Below, piece by piece: positions 44,848-56,712 of a stretch of 64,000 nt of DNA (the first letter of the stretch is position 1; each line of letters begins with the position of its first letter). This stretch comes from Dactylis glomerata. Taxonomy: Eukaryota; Streptophyta; Magnoliopsida; Poales; Poaceae. Location of the stretch: positions 8,771,318 through 8,835,317 of the forward strand of contig QXEO01000382.1 in assembly GCA_007115705.1 (NCBI GenBank), written 5' to 3'. The notes below the pieces were generated by a model. It did no database searches. It was not told the origin of the DNA and saw only the letters and a list, made by a program, of their open reading frames with translations. A program made the position numbers and the translations under genes.

Positions 44848-45397
44848 TGGTACCACAAGGTCGTGGGGTCAATCACTGAGAGGGTCTTTTTGTGTCAAAT
44901 TTGAATAGCACAAATAAGACCGGTTGGAACCGTTTGAACACAAATATCTCCATTACGGTGACGATTCGGTGCTCCACTTGGTAGGATACCACGTTATTGC
45001 TTTGCCACCATGGCTGCCAAGTGGCGTACTTCGTATATGTAACCTTTCTCTTCTCCCCCCATTGTTCTTCAAGCTCCTGCTCCCGCTCGCCTACCGATAT
45101 CTTAGAGTACCACAGTGCTGCTGGCGCCGCGCAGGGGACATGGCTGCGAGGTTGAAAGCGGGTTCTCCTTGCTGTGGATCTGGCAAGATCGGGATCAGGA
45201 CCTGGGAAGATCTAGAGGAGGATGTTCTCGTGCTGGAGAAGTGGGGGCGGAAGCTACTGATCATGCAGAGTTTGTTCTAGTACCGGAGAAACGAAGGCTA
45301 TTCTCAGCCTTCCATCAATTCTAGCAGCTCTCTGGGTCCCCTGAATTCTCGTACTGGAGAAGTAACAGCTTTGCAAAATCTGAATTCTCTCTGAATT

Positions 45398-45432
<35 letters not shown>

Positions 45433-45885
45433 GACGAATTCTCTCTGAATATGCATATATACGCTGGATTCTATTGTGTTGCTCTTGCTCTCTGGTCAAT
45501 TGCATATTTTCATGTTCTAGGCCAGCATCATCCTCTTGCTCTACTATGTCCTGAACTTTGTTATGATCATCAACCTCTCTGTCAACTGTAGCATCAAAAA
45601 TGTTATCATCTGCTTCACCTTTTTGCTAAGTATCCTCATCTGCTTCTCCCTCTTGCCAAGTAGCCTCCTCTGCTTCTGGTTGTGTTTCTTTTCTAGTTAT
45701 ATGACTTGTATGAATATCTACTGGACTAACATTATCTTTCCAAGTAGCCTCCTCTGCTTGTGCTTCTGCTTCTTGTGTAGTTCCATGACTTCTTAGAACT
45801 TTTATTGGACACCCATTCCTTGAACATTTCTCTAATTTCTCTGATATGATCTAGTAGATATTATCTTGCCAAGTAGATTCTCAGT
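44848..45885. other. Unclassified DNA at the end of duplication unit A
   Basis: It continues the sequence interrupted by the solo LTR. No reading frame is recognisable. A dinucleotide (AT)n tract lies at 45401-45431, within repeats of 'gaattctctctgaat.tgcata'. A 'caagtagcctcctctgctt' motif recurs at about 45656 and 45740. Confidence 0.5.
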
Positions 45886-48124
45886 CTTATTGGAAATCAT
45901 ACATACCGATGTGTGCGGACCAATGAGTATTTCGACGCGCGGTGGATATCGCTATTTTCTCACTTTTACTGATGACTTAAGTAGATATGGGTATGTCTAT
46001 TTAATGAAACATAAATCTGAAATGTTTGAAAAGTTCAAAGAATTTTAGAATGAAGTGGAAAACCATCGTAACAGGAAAATTAAATTTCTGCGATCCGATC
46101 GTGGAGCTGAATATTTGAGTTATGATTTTCTCACGCATCTTAAAGCAAGCGGAATCGTTTCGCAACTCACGCCACCTGGAACACCCCAGCGCAATGGTGT
46201 GTTTGAACGCCGGAATCGAACTCTATTAGATATGGTGCGATCGATGATGTCTCTTACAGATTTGCCGTTATCATTTTGGGGTTATGCATTAGAAACCGCT
46301 GCATTCACTTTAAATAGGGCACCATCTAAATCTGTTGAGACGACACCGTATGAACTATGGTTTGGTGCTAAACCTAAGCTGTCGTTTCTTAAAGTTTGGG
46401 GATGTGAAGCTTACGTCAAGAGGTTGATGCCGGACAAGCTCGAACCCAAAGCGAAGAAATGCGTCTTCATAGGATACCCTAAGGATACGATTGGGTATAC
46501 CTTCTACCATAGATCCGAAGGCAAAGTGTTTGTTGCTAAGAACGGATCCTTTCTTGAGAAGGAGTTTCTCTCGAAAGAAGTGAGTGGGAGGAAGGTAGAG
46601 CTAGACGAGGTTATTGAACCTTCTCTCGAATTGGAGAGTAGCGCAGCACCCGAAGTTGTTCCGACGCCGCCTGCACCAACAAGAGAGGAAGCTAATGACG
46701 AGGATCATGAAACTTCGAACGATGCTACTACTGAACTTCGCATGTCGACAAGGGCACGTGCCACTTCTGAATGGTACGGCAACTGTGTCTTAACCGTCAT
46801 GTTGTTAGACAACAATGAACCTGCAAACTATGAGGAAGCGATGATGAGCCCAGACTCTGGGAAATGGCTAGAAGCCATGAAATCCGAATTGGGATCCATG
46901 AGCGAAAACCAAGTATGGACTTTGGTGGACCCTCCTAGTGACCGTAAGGCCGTTGAGTGCAAATGGATCTTCAAGAAGAAAACAGACGCGGATGGTAATG
47001 TTACTGTCTACAAGGCTCGGCTTGTCGCAAAAGGTTTTCGGCAAGTTCAAGGTGTTGACTACGATGAGACTTTCTCTCCCTTAGCGATTTTTAAGTCCAT
47101 TCGGATTTTATTAGCAATTGCTGCGTTTCATGATTATGAAATTTCGTAAATGGATGTCAAAACTGCGTTCCTCAATGGCAACATTGATGAAGAGTTGTAT
47201 ATGATGCAGCCCGAAGGTTTTGTCGATTCTAAGGATGCTAATAAGGTGTGCAAACTTCAGCGTTCCATTTATGGGCTGAAGCAAGCATCCCGGAGTTGGA
47301 ACCTTCGTTTTGATCAAGTGATCAAGAGTTTTGGATTTGTTCCAAATTGCTATGAAGCTTGTGTCTACAAGAAAGTGAGTGGGAGCTCGGTGACATTTTT
47401 AGTACTATATGTGGATGACATATTGATTATTGGAAATGACATCGATATGCTTAACGATGTGAAGAGTTATTTGAATAAATGTTTTTTAATGAAAGACCTA
47501 GGAGAAGCTGCTTATATATTAGGCATTAAAATCTATAGAGATAGAAAAGGACGCCTAATAGGTTTAAGCCAAAGTACATACCTGGATAAAGTTCTGAAAA
47601 GGTTCAGAATGGATAAAGCAAAGAAAGGTTCATTGCCCATGTTGTCAGGAAAGATATTGAGCAAGGCTCAGTGTCCAGCTACAGTAAAAGATACAAAAAC
47701 TATGAGCAAAGTGCCATATGCCTCGGCCATAGGTTCTATCATGTATGACATGCTGTGTACTAGACCGGATATGTCCAATGCTCTTAGTATGACGAGCAGA
47801 TACCAAAGTGATCCAGGAGTGGAACACTGGACAGCCACAAAGAACATCCTAAAGTATTTAAATAGGACTAAAGAAATGTTCTTGGTCTATGGAGGTGATG
47901 AGGAGTTCGTTGTAAAAGGTTACGCCGACGCTAGCTTCAACACCGACCCGGATGATTCTAAATCTCAGTTAGGATACGATTGTATTGTAGATGGAGATCT
48001 CAAGATCTGCAAGGTACATACGGATGTGAATGTCGCAGATCCGTTGACTAAACCTCTTCCACGAGCAAAACATGATCATCACCTTAATGCCATGGGTCTT
48101 AGATTGTTACCAGATGTAAACTAG
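45886..48124 (+). pseudogene. Copia pol fragment, duplicated copy (integrase core to RNase H)
   Basis: Starts within the integrase just before IHTDVCGP and therefore lacks protease and the integrase zinc finger. It shares the TAG after KFKEF, the TAA before MDVKTAFLNG and the RNase H deletion with the first copy, so those lesions predate the duplication. Amino-acid differences include Asp to Gly after STR, Leu to Ser in GIVSQL, Ser to Phe next to the catalytic Glu (GVFERRNR) and Arg to Met in ELRMST. No promoter or gag precedes it. Confidence 0.92.
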
Positions 48125-48152
48125 ATTATTGACTCTAGTGCAAGTGGGAGAC

Positions 48153-49917
48153 TATTGGAATTATGCCCTAGAGGCAATAATAAATATGTTATTATTATAA
48201 TTCTTGTTCATGATAATGTTTATACTCCATGCTAGAATTGTATTAAGCGGAAACATTAATACTTGTGTGGTTTATGAACAACACTGTGTCCCTGGTATGC
48301 CTCTACTAGACTAGCTCATTGATTAATGATGGTTAAGGTTTCCTAACCATAGACATGAGTTGTTGATTAATAATGAGGTCATGTCATTAGGAGAATGATG
48401 TGATGGACAGACCCAAATAAAGCGCAACAATTAGATCGTGTCATTGTGGCTTTTTCCTATGTTATGTATTGTGTTCCTTAGACCATGAGATAATACAACT
48501 CCCTAATGCCGGAAGAGAGCTTTGAGGTCATCAAACGTCATCCTATGAAAGGGTGATCATAAAGGTGTCTCTCAGGTGATCGGAAAGTACTTGTTGGGTT
48601 GTACGTATCGAGATGGAATTTGTCCCTCCCGAGTCGGAGAGATATACTTCGGGCCCACTCGGTAATCGATATCAACATCGCTTGCAAGCACGTGGTTAAG
48701 AAGTTAATCACAAAGTGATATCGGATTACGAAACGAGTAAAGTACTTGCTGAGAACGAGATTGAACTAGGTATGCCGATACTGATGATCGAATCTCGGGC
48801 GAGTAAAATATCGCGAGACGAAGGGAATACAAATACGGGATTGATTGAATCCTGACATCGTGGTTCATCCGATATGATCATCGCTGAGTGTGTGGGAGTC
48901 AATATGGATTTTCAGATCCCGCTATTGATTATTGATGGAGATCGTGTCTGCACATTCTCGAACCCGTAGGATCATACACTTAACGCAAATCCATGCTAGG
49001 GTAGTTTCGGGATATATGTATGAAAGTGTTTCGGAAAGTCGGAATTGTTCCGGGTGGAAAATATTAGTATTTATTAATTGTATGAATTAATAAGTATTAA
49101 CACTATTTATTTAAAAGAAATAAATAAAAGAAAAAAGGAGAGAAGGCAGCGCTGGCGGCCAGCGCCTGGCTCGCTCGACTCGCGATCAAGGAGCGGCCAG
49201 GGCGAAACTGGCTCGCCTCGCTCGCTGATAGCAGGCCGGCCCAGTTGGGCTTGGTGCTTGGGCCAAAGGCAGGCTGCATCGCTGCTTGCTGCTTACACGC
49301 ACACGACCCGATTGTCGGATCGATCGGACGCTGGACGGCAGTGACGTGCACGAGGCTGTTTTCACCATCGTGCATTGCACGTAAAAAGAAACTTGGCTGA
49401 TTGGTAAAATAAGCAAAATTGTTTTGCAAGTCTGCCAAGGCTCGACGCCTATAAAAGATAAGCGCGCCGCTGGTTTGTTGGTCTGCCCTAATTTGTGCGA
49501 AGCCGCTGCCCGCTTTCTGAAGCCTCCTTTCTCCGTTCTTTCTCCACCACGCAAATAGGCGAAGCCCTGTTGGCGAATACTCTCCACCATAGACACCACG
49601 CCGTCGTGTTGTCGATCCCATCTACCACTCCACCATATCTCGCTGGACCGGGAGGCGGAGTCGTTGGTGCGCTGTACGTGTGCATCTCTCCGAGGCGTCG
49701 TCACTTGTGGCGTTGGATCGGATCGGATCGCAAGGAGGAGAAGGCTAGTACGACTACATCATCCACGTTCTGTTGAACGTTTCCGCTGTGCGATTTCTTC
49801 AAGGGTATGAAGATCTCATCTATCTCTCTCGTTGATTACATCTCCTAGATTAGATCTTGGCTTTCTTGTTCGCATTCGTAGAATTTTTTTTGATTTACTA
49901 TGCTACGAATCCCTTTA
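48153..49917 (+). repeat. Copia LTR, duplicated copy of the 3' LTR
   Basis: Nearly identical to 40150-41914, including the TA start and TA end and the TATA box (49450-49457). It is far more similar to that copy than to the 5' LTR, as expected if it arose by duplication rather than by a new insertion. Confidence 0.92.
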
Positions 49918-50617
49918 GTTAGAGCTATATTATATATTGTGTATTTCCCCGTTTGTATGAGGGGTTTCCTGCATATTCTCCACACCTGTACATGTATATA
50001 TACTGGCCTTTGGCCTCCTAGGAATACAAGTTGCATATTCCTAACATGGTATCAGATCATAGGATTTTTTTTCTCTACCGCACGCGCAACTCATGCTCAA
50101 CTTCCGATCCAATTTATTATGTCCTGACCGCCGCTGGCCATCTCCTATCCGTCACCGGTCAGCCCCCATCTCCCGTCCCTGTCCCGGCCACCACCGCTAC
50201 TGCCCGACCAAATCGATCCTAATTTCGGATCAAATCGCCGCTGTCCCGTGCAAAATCGGGCTCAAATCGGGTCGAGCTCATCCCGTTTCCGACTGCTCTC
50301 TGCAGTTCCCGACTCCGGCCGCCTTTGATCCAGCCGCCAGCTACCCGTTCCCGGCCGCCTGTGCTAGATCCTGGCTGCCCACCCTGCCCGCCCGGCCTCT
50401 GGCTCCCCGGCCGCCCCACCGATCTGCCTAGCCGCCCCGCTCGGCGGACCGTGCGGCTTCTGGCATCGCTCCTGCATCGATCCCAGCCCAGGCCGCCGGA
50501 TCCCATCTGCGCATCTCCGTGCTCTGGCCTGCTGACCGCCGGAATTGGTTGGCGGCGCCTCGATTCGGCCAGCCGTGGCCTGGATCTCGCCTGCCTTTGT
50601 TCGCTGCAATCACTTTG
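49918..50617 (+). mobile_element. Short-LTR retroelement remainder, duplicated copy
   Basis: Copy of 41915-42614. The LTR remainder ends at 50046, followed by the primer-binding site tggtatcagatc and the GC-rich leader to the CTTTG target. It differs from the first copy by only a few bases (for example cgtgc/catgc near 50092). Confidence 0.85.
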
Positions 50618-52828
50618 TGAAAGATCATATCGAGCCCCATGTGTGGTTTTGGTAATTAATGACAATCCCTATGGACTAATGGTTGCATTGAGTTATATGT
50701 GTAGGACTTGTCCATAGACAATGCTTGAACCATTTGTTGGAGTCAAGGTTGTAAGAAGAAGATTATGTGTTGACCAAGGTGTTATTCAAGGAGTGATCCA
50801 AAGATTGGTCTTAAGGGAGTTGAGCTTATGTCAAGTGTGTCTTGAAGAATAAGATTGAGTGAGCTCTCATGTGTATCCTCAAGACACCATCATTATGGAG
50901 AAAGAAGAATTGATTCGAGGATTGATCAAGTCAAAGCGCAAGTTCAAGATGAGCAACTAGAAGAGAACATATGCTTGAAGCTTGCCATCTACCTTGTGAT
51001 CATGGATATGTGAAGATATGATTAAAGAGAGTCTCTTCCATAGTAGAGTATGGGGGAGCAATCCGCAAGACTTCTCCAAGCAAGCTCAATCAAGAAAGGT
51101 GGTCCAACTTGAGAAGATCAAGATCGTCTTTATCCACCTCAAGTGGAATGCTCAAGGCAAAGGTATGATAGTGTTAGGGTTTCTTTCTTACCGGTCTCAT
51201 GGTGTTATTTGTGAGACCGGGTTATAGGATCGGTAGCCGTACTATCAAGAGGGGCTCTCGAGTGAGTAACTTAATTGTATCGTTCGAAGAGAGCTCAAAC
51301 CTTTGCATACTTGGCATCATCTTTCTTGGTTCTTATTTGGGTTTTATCCATGTGAGGTTCTAGAGCTTGTGGTTATTTCCATGACAAGCTCTAGCTCATC
51401 AAAAACGGATTTCGCATGAAGCTCTTATTGCGTTTTTGATGTTTGGAGGTTTTACCGGTTTGCCTTCAAAGTGAGGTCAAACCTTTCATCATTTGGTTTT
51501 ATACTCCCTTGTTGGACTATGATGTTTCTATGGATGAAGTTGTAGAGCTCGTTGTGGTGATTCCAACGAGCCCAAGATCATCGAAAACGGAGTCCGGATG
51601 AAAAAGTTATCACCGTTTTCGTATTGCAGTTTCTGCTCGGCGTCACCCAGTAAGGGGGGCGGATATTCCGGCCCAGGGGGGGCGGATAATCCGGCCTGGG
51701 GGCGAAAATTTCGTTCCGAAATTTCTGCTAAGGACCAGAGTCGGCGTCACCCAGTATGGGGGGCGGATAATCCGGCCTGGGGGCCGGATAATCCGGCCAG
51801 ACGGATATTCCGGCCATATTTTGGCCGGATAATCCGCCCCTAAAGTCCTGCAACGGCCATATTTCGTGGGGGGGTATAAATACCCCTTCTTCCACCTTGG
51901 GCTGCACACGTTTTGAGCTTCTCTCTCCTCCATTGTTGACTTTGCAAAGCTTGCCCTTCCTCCTCCATTCCTCCCATGATTCTTGCATCTTTTTGAGGGA
52001 AAAGAGAGAGGAGATCTAGATCTATATTTCCACCAATCCATTTCTCCTCTAAGTGAGGGGAACATCTTGGGATCTAGATCTTGGAGTTCTTTGTGGATTT
52101 CCTTTGTTCTTCCTCTCATATCTCTCCATAGCATTAGTTGCTTTGGTAGGATTTGAGTGAGAAGGATTTGAGCACTTTGTGTGCTCTTGCCATTGCATAG
52201 GTTGCATCGGTTTGAGTTCTCCCCGGAGATTCGAGTAAGTGAAAGTTTGTGAGCTTATTACTCTTGGGTTCTTGGAACCCTAGACGGCTTTGTGGCTTTG
52301 TGGAGCCTTGGTGGCTATCCTTGGGAGCCTCCAATTAAGTTGTGGATGCATGCCCCAAGATTTGTGTAAAGGCCCGGTTCCGCCTTGAGGAACCCCTTAG
52401 TGGAAGAGTGAGCTAGGCCTTTGTGGCGCAAGCTCACACCGGAGAATAGGGTGAGGCCTTTGTGGCGTTGGTTAGGCCTTTGTGGCGATACCACACCCCT
52501 CCAACGAGACGTACTCCCTTTCAAGGGAGGAACTCGGGAATACATCATCGTCTCCGCGTGCCTCGGTTATTTCTATACCCGAGCTCTTTACTTATGCACT
52601 TTACTTTGTGATAGCCTTCGTGCTTGAAGTCATATATCTTGCTATCACCTTGTTACTTGTATTGCTTAGCATAAGTTGTTGGTGCACATAGGTGAGCCTA
52701 GTGTATTTAGGTTTTATGTGCTTGACAAAATAAACGCTAGTTTAATTCCGCTTTTGTTCAAGCCATTCGTAAAATTTGATATCGCCTATTCACCCCCCCC
52801 CCCTCTAGGCGACATCTGTGTCCTTTCA
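50618..52828 (+). mobile_element. Solo LTR, duplicated copy
   Basis: Copy of 42615-44842 with the same CTTTG flanks (52829-52833 on the right). It contains the GGATAATCC array and a TATA box near 51875. It is 17 bp shorter net, through the 20-bp repeat loss near 52470 and small homopolymer gains. Confidence 0.88.
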
Positions 52829-53383
52829 CTTTGTGGTACCACAAGTTCGTGGGGTCAATCACTGAGAGGGTCTTTTTGTGTCAAATTTGAATAGCACAAA
52901 TAAGACCGGTTGGAACCGTTTGAACACAAATATCTCCATTACGGTGACGATTCGGTGCTCCACTTGGTAGGATACCACGTTATTGCTTTGCCACCATGGC
53001 TGCCAAGTGGCGTACTTCATATATGTAACCTTTCTCTTCTCCCCCCATTGTTCTTCAAGCTCCTGCTCCCGCTCGCCTACCGATATCTTAGAGTACCACA
53101 GTGCTGCTGGCGCCGCGCATGGGACATGGCTGCGAGGTTGAAAGCGGGTTCTCCTTGCTGTGGATCTGGCAAGATCGGGATCAGGACCTGGGAAGATCTA
53201 GAGGAGGATGTTCTCGTGCTGGAGAAGTGGGGGCGGAAGCTACTGATCATGCGGAGTTTGTTCTAGTACCGGAGAAACGAAGGCTATTCTCAGCCTTCCA
53301 TCAATTCTAGCAGCTCTCTGGGTCCCCTGAATTCTCGTACTGGAGAAGTAACAGCTTTGCAAAATCTGAATTCTCTCTGAATT

Positions 53384-53386
<3 letters not shown>

Positions 53387-53422
<36 letters not shown>
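53387..53422. repeat. (AT)n microsatellite, duplicated copy
   Basis: 36 bases of alternating AT, against about 31 in the first copy at 45401-45431. The length difference arose after the duplication. Confidence 0.9.
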
Positions 53423-53424
<2 letters not shown>

Positions 53425-53877
53425 CGAATTCTCTCTGAATATGCATATATACGCTGGATTCTATTGTGTTGCTCTTGCTCTCTGGTCAATTGCATATTTT
53501 CATGTTCTAGGCCAGCATCATCCTCTTGCTCTACTATGTCCTGAACTTTGTTATGATCATCAACCTCTCTGTCAACTGTAGCATCAAAAATGTTATCATC
53601 TGCTTCACCTTTTTGCTAAGTATCCTCATCTGCTTCTCCCTCTTGCCAAGTAGCCTCCTCTGCTTCTGGTTGTGTTTCTTTTCTAGTTATATGACTTGTA
53701 TGAATATCTACTGGACTGACATTATCTTTCCAAGTAGCCTCCTCTGCTTGTGCTTCTGCTTCTTGTGTAGTTCCATGACTTCTCAGAACTTTTATTGGAC
53801 ACCCATTCCTTGAACATTTCTCTAATTTCTCTGATATGATCTAGTAGATATTATCTTGCCAAGTAGATTCTCAGTCT

Positions 53878-54660
53878 GAATGCTGGCTCATGTGCCCTTC
53901 CATCAATCTGGGCTGCTGGCTCATGTGCCCTTCCATGCTTGATCACATCACTTCTCAAACCTTTCACAAAATTTGTGTGATCAACATAGAGGTTCAGTAG
54001 GTTTAGTACTGTCAACTATCAATCATGTCAACTATCTGTGCATCATTCACTATTTCACTATTTTTTGATGCTGGAGTACTTAGATAATGTCAATTTAGCA
54101 AATCCACCAACTGACATCAATGCTATGCATGAAAAATAATAGATGAAGTTCACAAAAAATGGTGCCTTTTCTGAATCTTGCAAAGAACGGAGAGAACATG
54201 ACATCTTCGAGAGAAAGCTAGAGGGGGAATTGGCAGTACCTAGCTTTTAAGTAACAGCTACACAAAAATCTGAATTCTCTCTAAATTTGCATATAAACAC
54301 TGAATTCTCTCTGAATTTGCATATATATGCTGAATTATATTATGTTTTGCAAATTTTGTAAATGACATAGCTGAATAAACAAATCAGAGACATAAAAAAT
54401 ATGTTAGTCAGTAGGACTATACATAACTAAAGAAACATAACTTTCTATTACATATAATCATTCCATTTATTGGTCTTACAGATAATCATAACACAACAAA
54501 ATATGTCATGGTCAATCACATAGGCTTTACACAAAATCATACTAATGTTCGTTAACTTAAGTTTAAAAGTAGAACACTTCAAGGTAACTAGTCTTCTAGA
54601 TGTCCCCAACCTCCCACCCAAGGCTCAGTTGGGGGATCCCGAGGCAATGTTGGGATGATC
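53878..54660. other. Unclassified DNA beyond the duplication
   Basis: Starts with a short direct repeat ('gctggctcatgtgcccttcca' type, twice). Contains 'gaattctctct.aatttgcata' copies at about 54263-54335, like those beside the AT tracts, so the same local repeat lies on both sides of the duplication end. No gene recognised. Confidence 0.5.
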
Positions 54661-54674
54661 CACATTAGCGCATC

Positions 54675-55328
54675 TCACTCATTGTAATAAGAGTCTTGGT
54701 ATATCAGTTTTGATCCTATTGCCGGAGCTCTCCCATTGATGTGTATACGACACCAATCTGGCACTGGCCGATAGCAAGGATGGGCTCGATGGTATGCAGC
54801 AAACACACGGTCTCGTTGGAACAAGGACATGCCTTGTTGAGCAGATTTACCAGCTTGTGCAACATCATCAGGCGGTTGTTCGTGGAAGATTGGGTAGTTG
54901 ATTCCAACAAACAGTGAAAGCCCATGCAGATTATCATGTCTGATCCACACTGGCCCATCAACATGATCGTCTTCTTCCGTGCCAAGAATAAAGCCACGCC
55001 TTGCAAAAACGTGGCACCGTAGACTAGGATAAGTGCTCACCGTATCCCATCTTTAAACTGTGCAGGAGCATTGTTGTGTCTATCACCATTGATATGAATC
55101 CAAAGTAGATCGAAGTTGCCATACTGGCAGGAATTGGATGCCAAGAACCAGGTAGGGCGTGAATTAAGCACTACTTTATCTACATCTTCATCAACGCCTT
55201 CATCCGGATCGGCAGCAATTGCATCTCCTTCAGCCGCATCACCAACAACTGCAACACCCGCATCATCAGCAACTGCAGCGCTTTTAGCCGCATCGCCAGC
55301 AACTGGATCCCCTTGAGCAGTAGGTACA
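54675..55328 (-). pseudogene. Uncharacterised plant protein, broken and cut by an LTR
   Basis: The minus-strand frame from 55328 down to 55037 is Ala/Asp-rich (VADDAGVAVVGDAAEGDAIA), then NSRPTWFLASNS and NFDLLWIHINGD. A one-base frame change near 55040-55050 leads into the frame ending at 54675: STYPSLRCHVFARRGFILG, DGPVWIRHDNLHGLSLFVGI, NYPIFHEQ, LFQRDRVFAAYH, VPDWCRIHING and a C-terminal YQDSYYNE. The block 'LSLFVGINYPI' with a following 'RD.V' recalls the C-terminal part of DUF295 F-box proteins, but this is a weak resemblance. The upstream part is lost where a gypsy LTR begins at 55329. Function is unknown. Confidence 0.4.
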
Positions 55329-56712
55329 TGATGTCTACGCACGCGTCTGTTCTTGTAGACAGTGTTGGGCCTCCAAGTGCAGAGGTTCGTAGAACGGTAG
55401 CAAGTTTCCCTTAAGTGGATCACCCAAGGTTTATCGAACTCAGGGAGGAAGAGGTCAAAGCTATCCCTCTCAAACAACCCTGCAATTATGATACAGAAAG
55501 TCTCTTGTGTCCCCAACACACCCAATACACTTGTCAGATGTATAGGTGCACTAGTTCGGCGAAGAGATAGTGAAATATAAGTAGTAGTGATGGTTATAAG
55601 TAGTAAATGTAATCTGAAATAAATATCGCTGCGAGCAAACATGTAACAAAATTGAAAGGAAACGGTGTGCAATGCTTGGAAACAAGGCCTAGGGTTCATA
55701 CTTTCACTAGTGGACACACTCTCAACAAATATAACATAATTGAACCAATAGATACTAATATCAATATGCCACTCAAAACAATTCTCCAATGGATAACAAA
55801 CACTAATCATGCGTAGGGCTACGAAGCACTCCTCAAAGTCCGTATTTCCCCAAACTAGATTGTCCCACACTGTCACCGTGAACGCACTAGATGGTTCCAA
55901 CAAACACCAATAATTCATAGAGACATTAACCAAAAAGACACACATAATGCGCACATTGTCACCTTCACATCATGATACAAGGTGTCTCCAGAGATTACAA
56001 ATATAAAGCATGGGAGTAGCATAATATCTGAATAATAGCATCTACCAATTCAACTAGATACAAAGCTCACGATCACATAAAGATCACATCATGGGAGAGA
56101 GAGGTGAACCACATAGCTACCGGTAGAGCCCTCAGCCCCGGGGGAGAACTACTCCCTCCTCATCATCGGAGGCAACAACAGCGATGGAGATGGCGATGGA
56201 GACTGATGGAGATGGCTCCGGGGGCACTTCCCCGTCCCGACAGGGTGCCGGAACAGAGACTTCTATCCCCCGAAATTCATCGGTGGCGGCGGCGGAGCTG
56301 CGGAACTCTTTCTTGAAAATCACCGATCGTTTTAGGGTTTTCGAGACAGAGGCTTTAAATAGGCAGAGGGGCGGCGTCATAGGGCCACCATGGTGGCCTC
56401 ACCATATGTGGGTGCACCCCCTGGTGGTGAGCCTGCCCTCTGGCCCCCTCCGGCTCTCTTTCGGTCCTCGTCCTTCGTCCGGGAAAAATAGGAGTTTCGG
56501 TCTTCGGTTTGTCCAATTCCGAGAATATTTCCTGTGTAGCTTTTCTGAAACACAAAACAACAGAAAATAGGGAACTGGCACTATGGCATCTCGTTAGTAG
56601 GTTAGTTCCGGAAATCGCATAAAAACGCCATGAAGTGTAAACAAAACATGAAGCAAATGGTGCAAAACAAGCATGGAGCATCAAAAATTATAGATACGTT
56701 TGAGACGTATCA
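55329..56712 (-). repeat. 3' LTR of the gag-only gypsy element
   Basis: 1,384 bp. On the minus strand it runs from TGATACGTCTCAAACG (56712) to GTAGACATCA (55329). Preceded by a purine-rich tract (gcttggggaagct). About 960 bp align with the truncated 5' LTR with few differences. Confidence 0.85.

Larger units (their letters stand above)
37883..45885 (+). repeat. Tandem duplication unit A (8,003 bp)
   Basis: The whole stretch recurs directly downstream as unit B (45886-53877). It begins inside the copia integrase and ends in unrelated DNA at 'agattctcagt'. The junction shares only CT (37883-37884 and 45886-45887). Contents: the rest of copia pol, the 3' LTR, the short-LTR element's LTR and leader, a solo LTR and about 1 kb of unclassified DNA. 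Confidence 0.95.
45886..53877 (+). repeat. Tandem duplication unit B
   Basis: Direct copy of 37883-45885. The offset is 8,003 at the start and falls to 7,990 at the end. The indels are +1 G at about 51677, -20 bp at about 52470 (one 'aggcctttgtggc' repeat lost), +2 C at about 52795 and +4 in the AT tract (53387-53422). Substitutions are rare; examples lie at 45942, 46160, 46187, 46203, 46515 and 46743. Confidence 0.95.

Noticed and set aside
45386..45510. IYIYIY-containing small proteins over the AT tracts
   Set aside because: Direct translation of (AT)n microsatellites; not genes.
37883..53877. Two independent copia insertions
   Set aside because: The second 'element' begins in the middle of the integrase, has no 5' LTR, and shares flanking non-copia DNA with the first. 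A tandem duplication explains all of it.
44848..55328. Search for the missing CACTA right end and the 3' LTR of the short-LTR element
   Set aside because: I looked for a terminal ...CCAGTG/TTAGTG-type end with 'tttagtcccgg' repeats and for a second TGTTAGAGC LTR, and found neither in the window.
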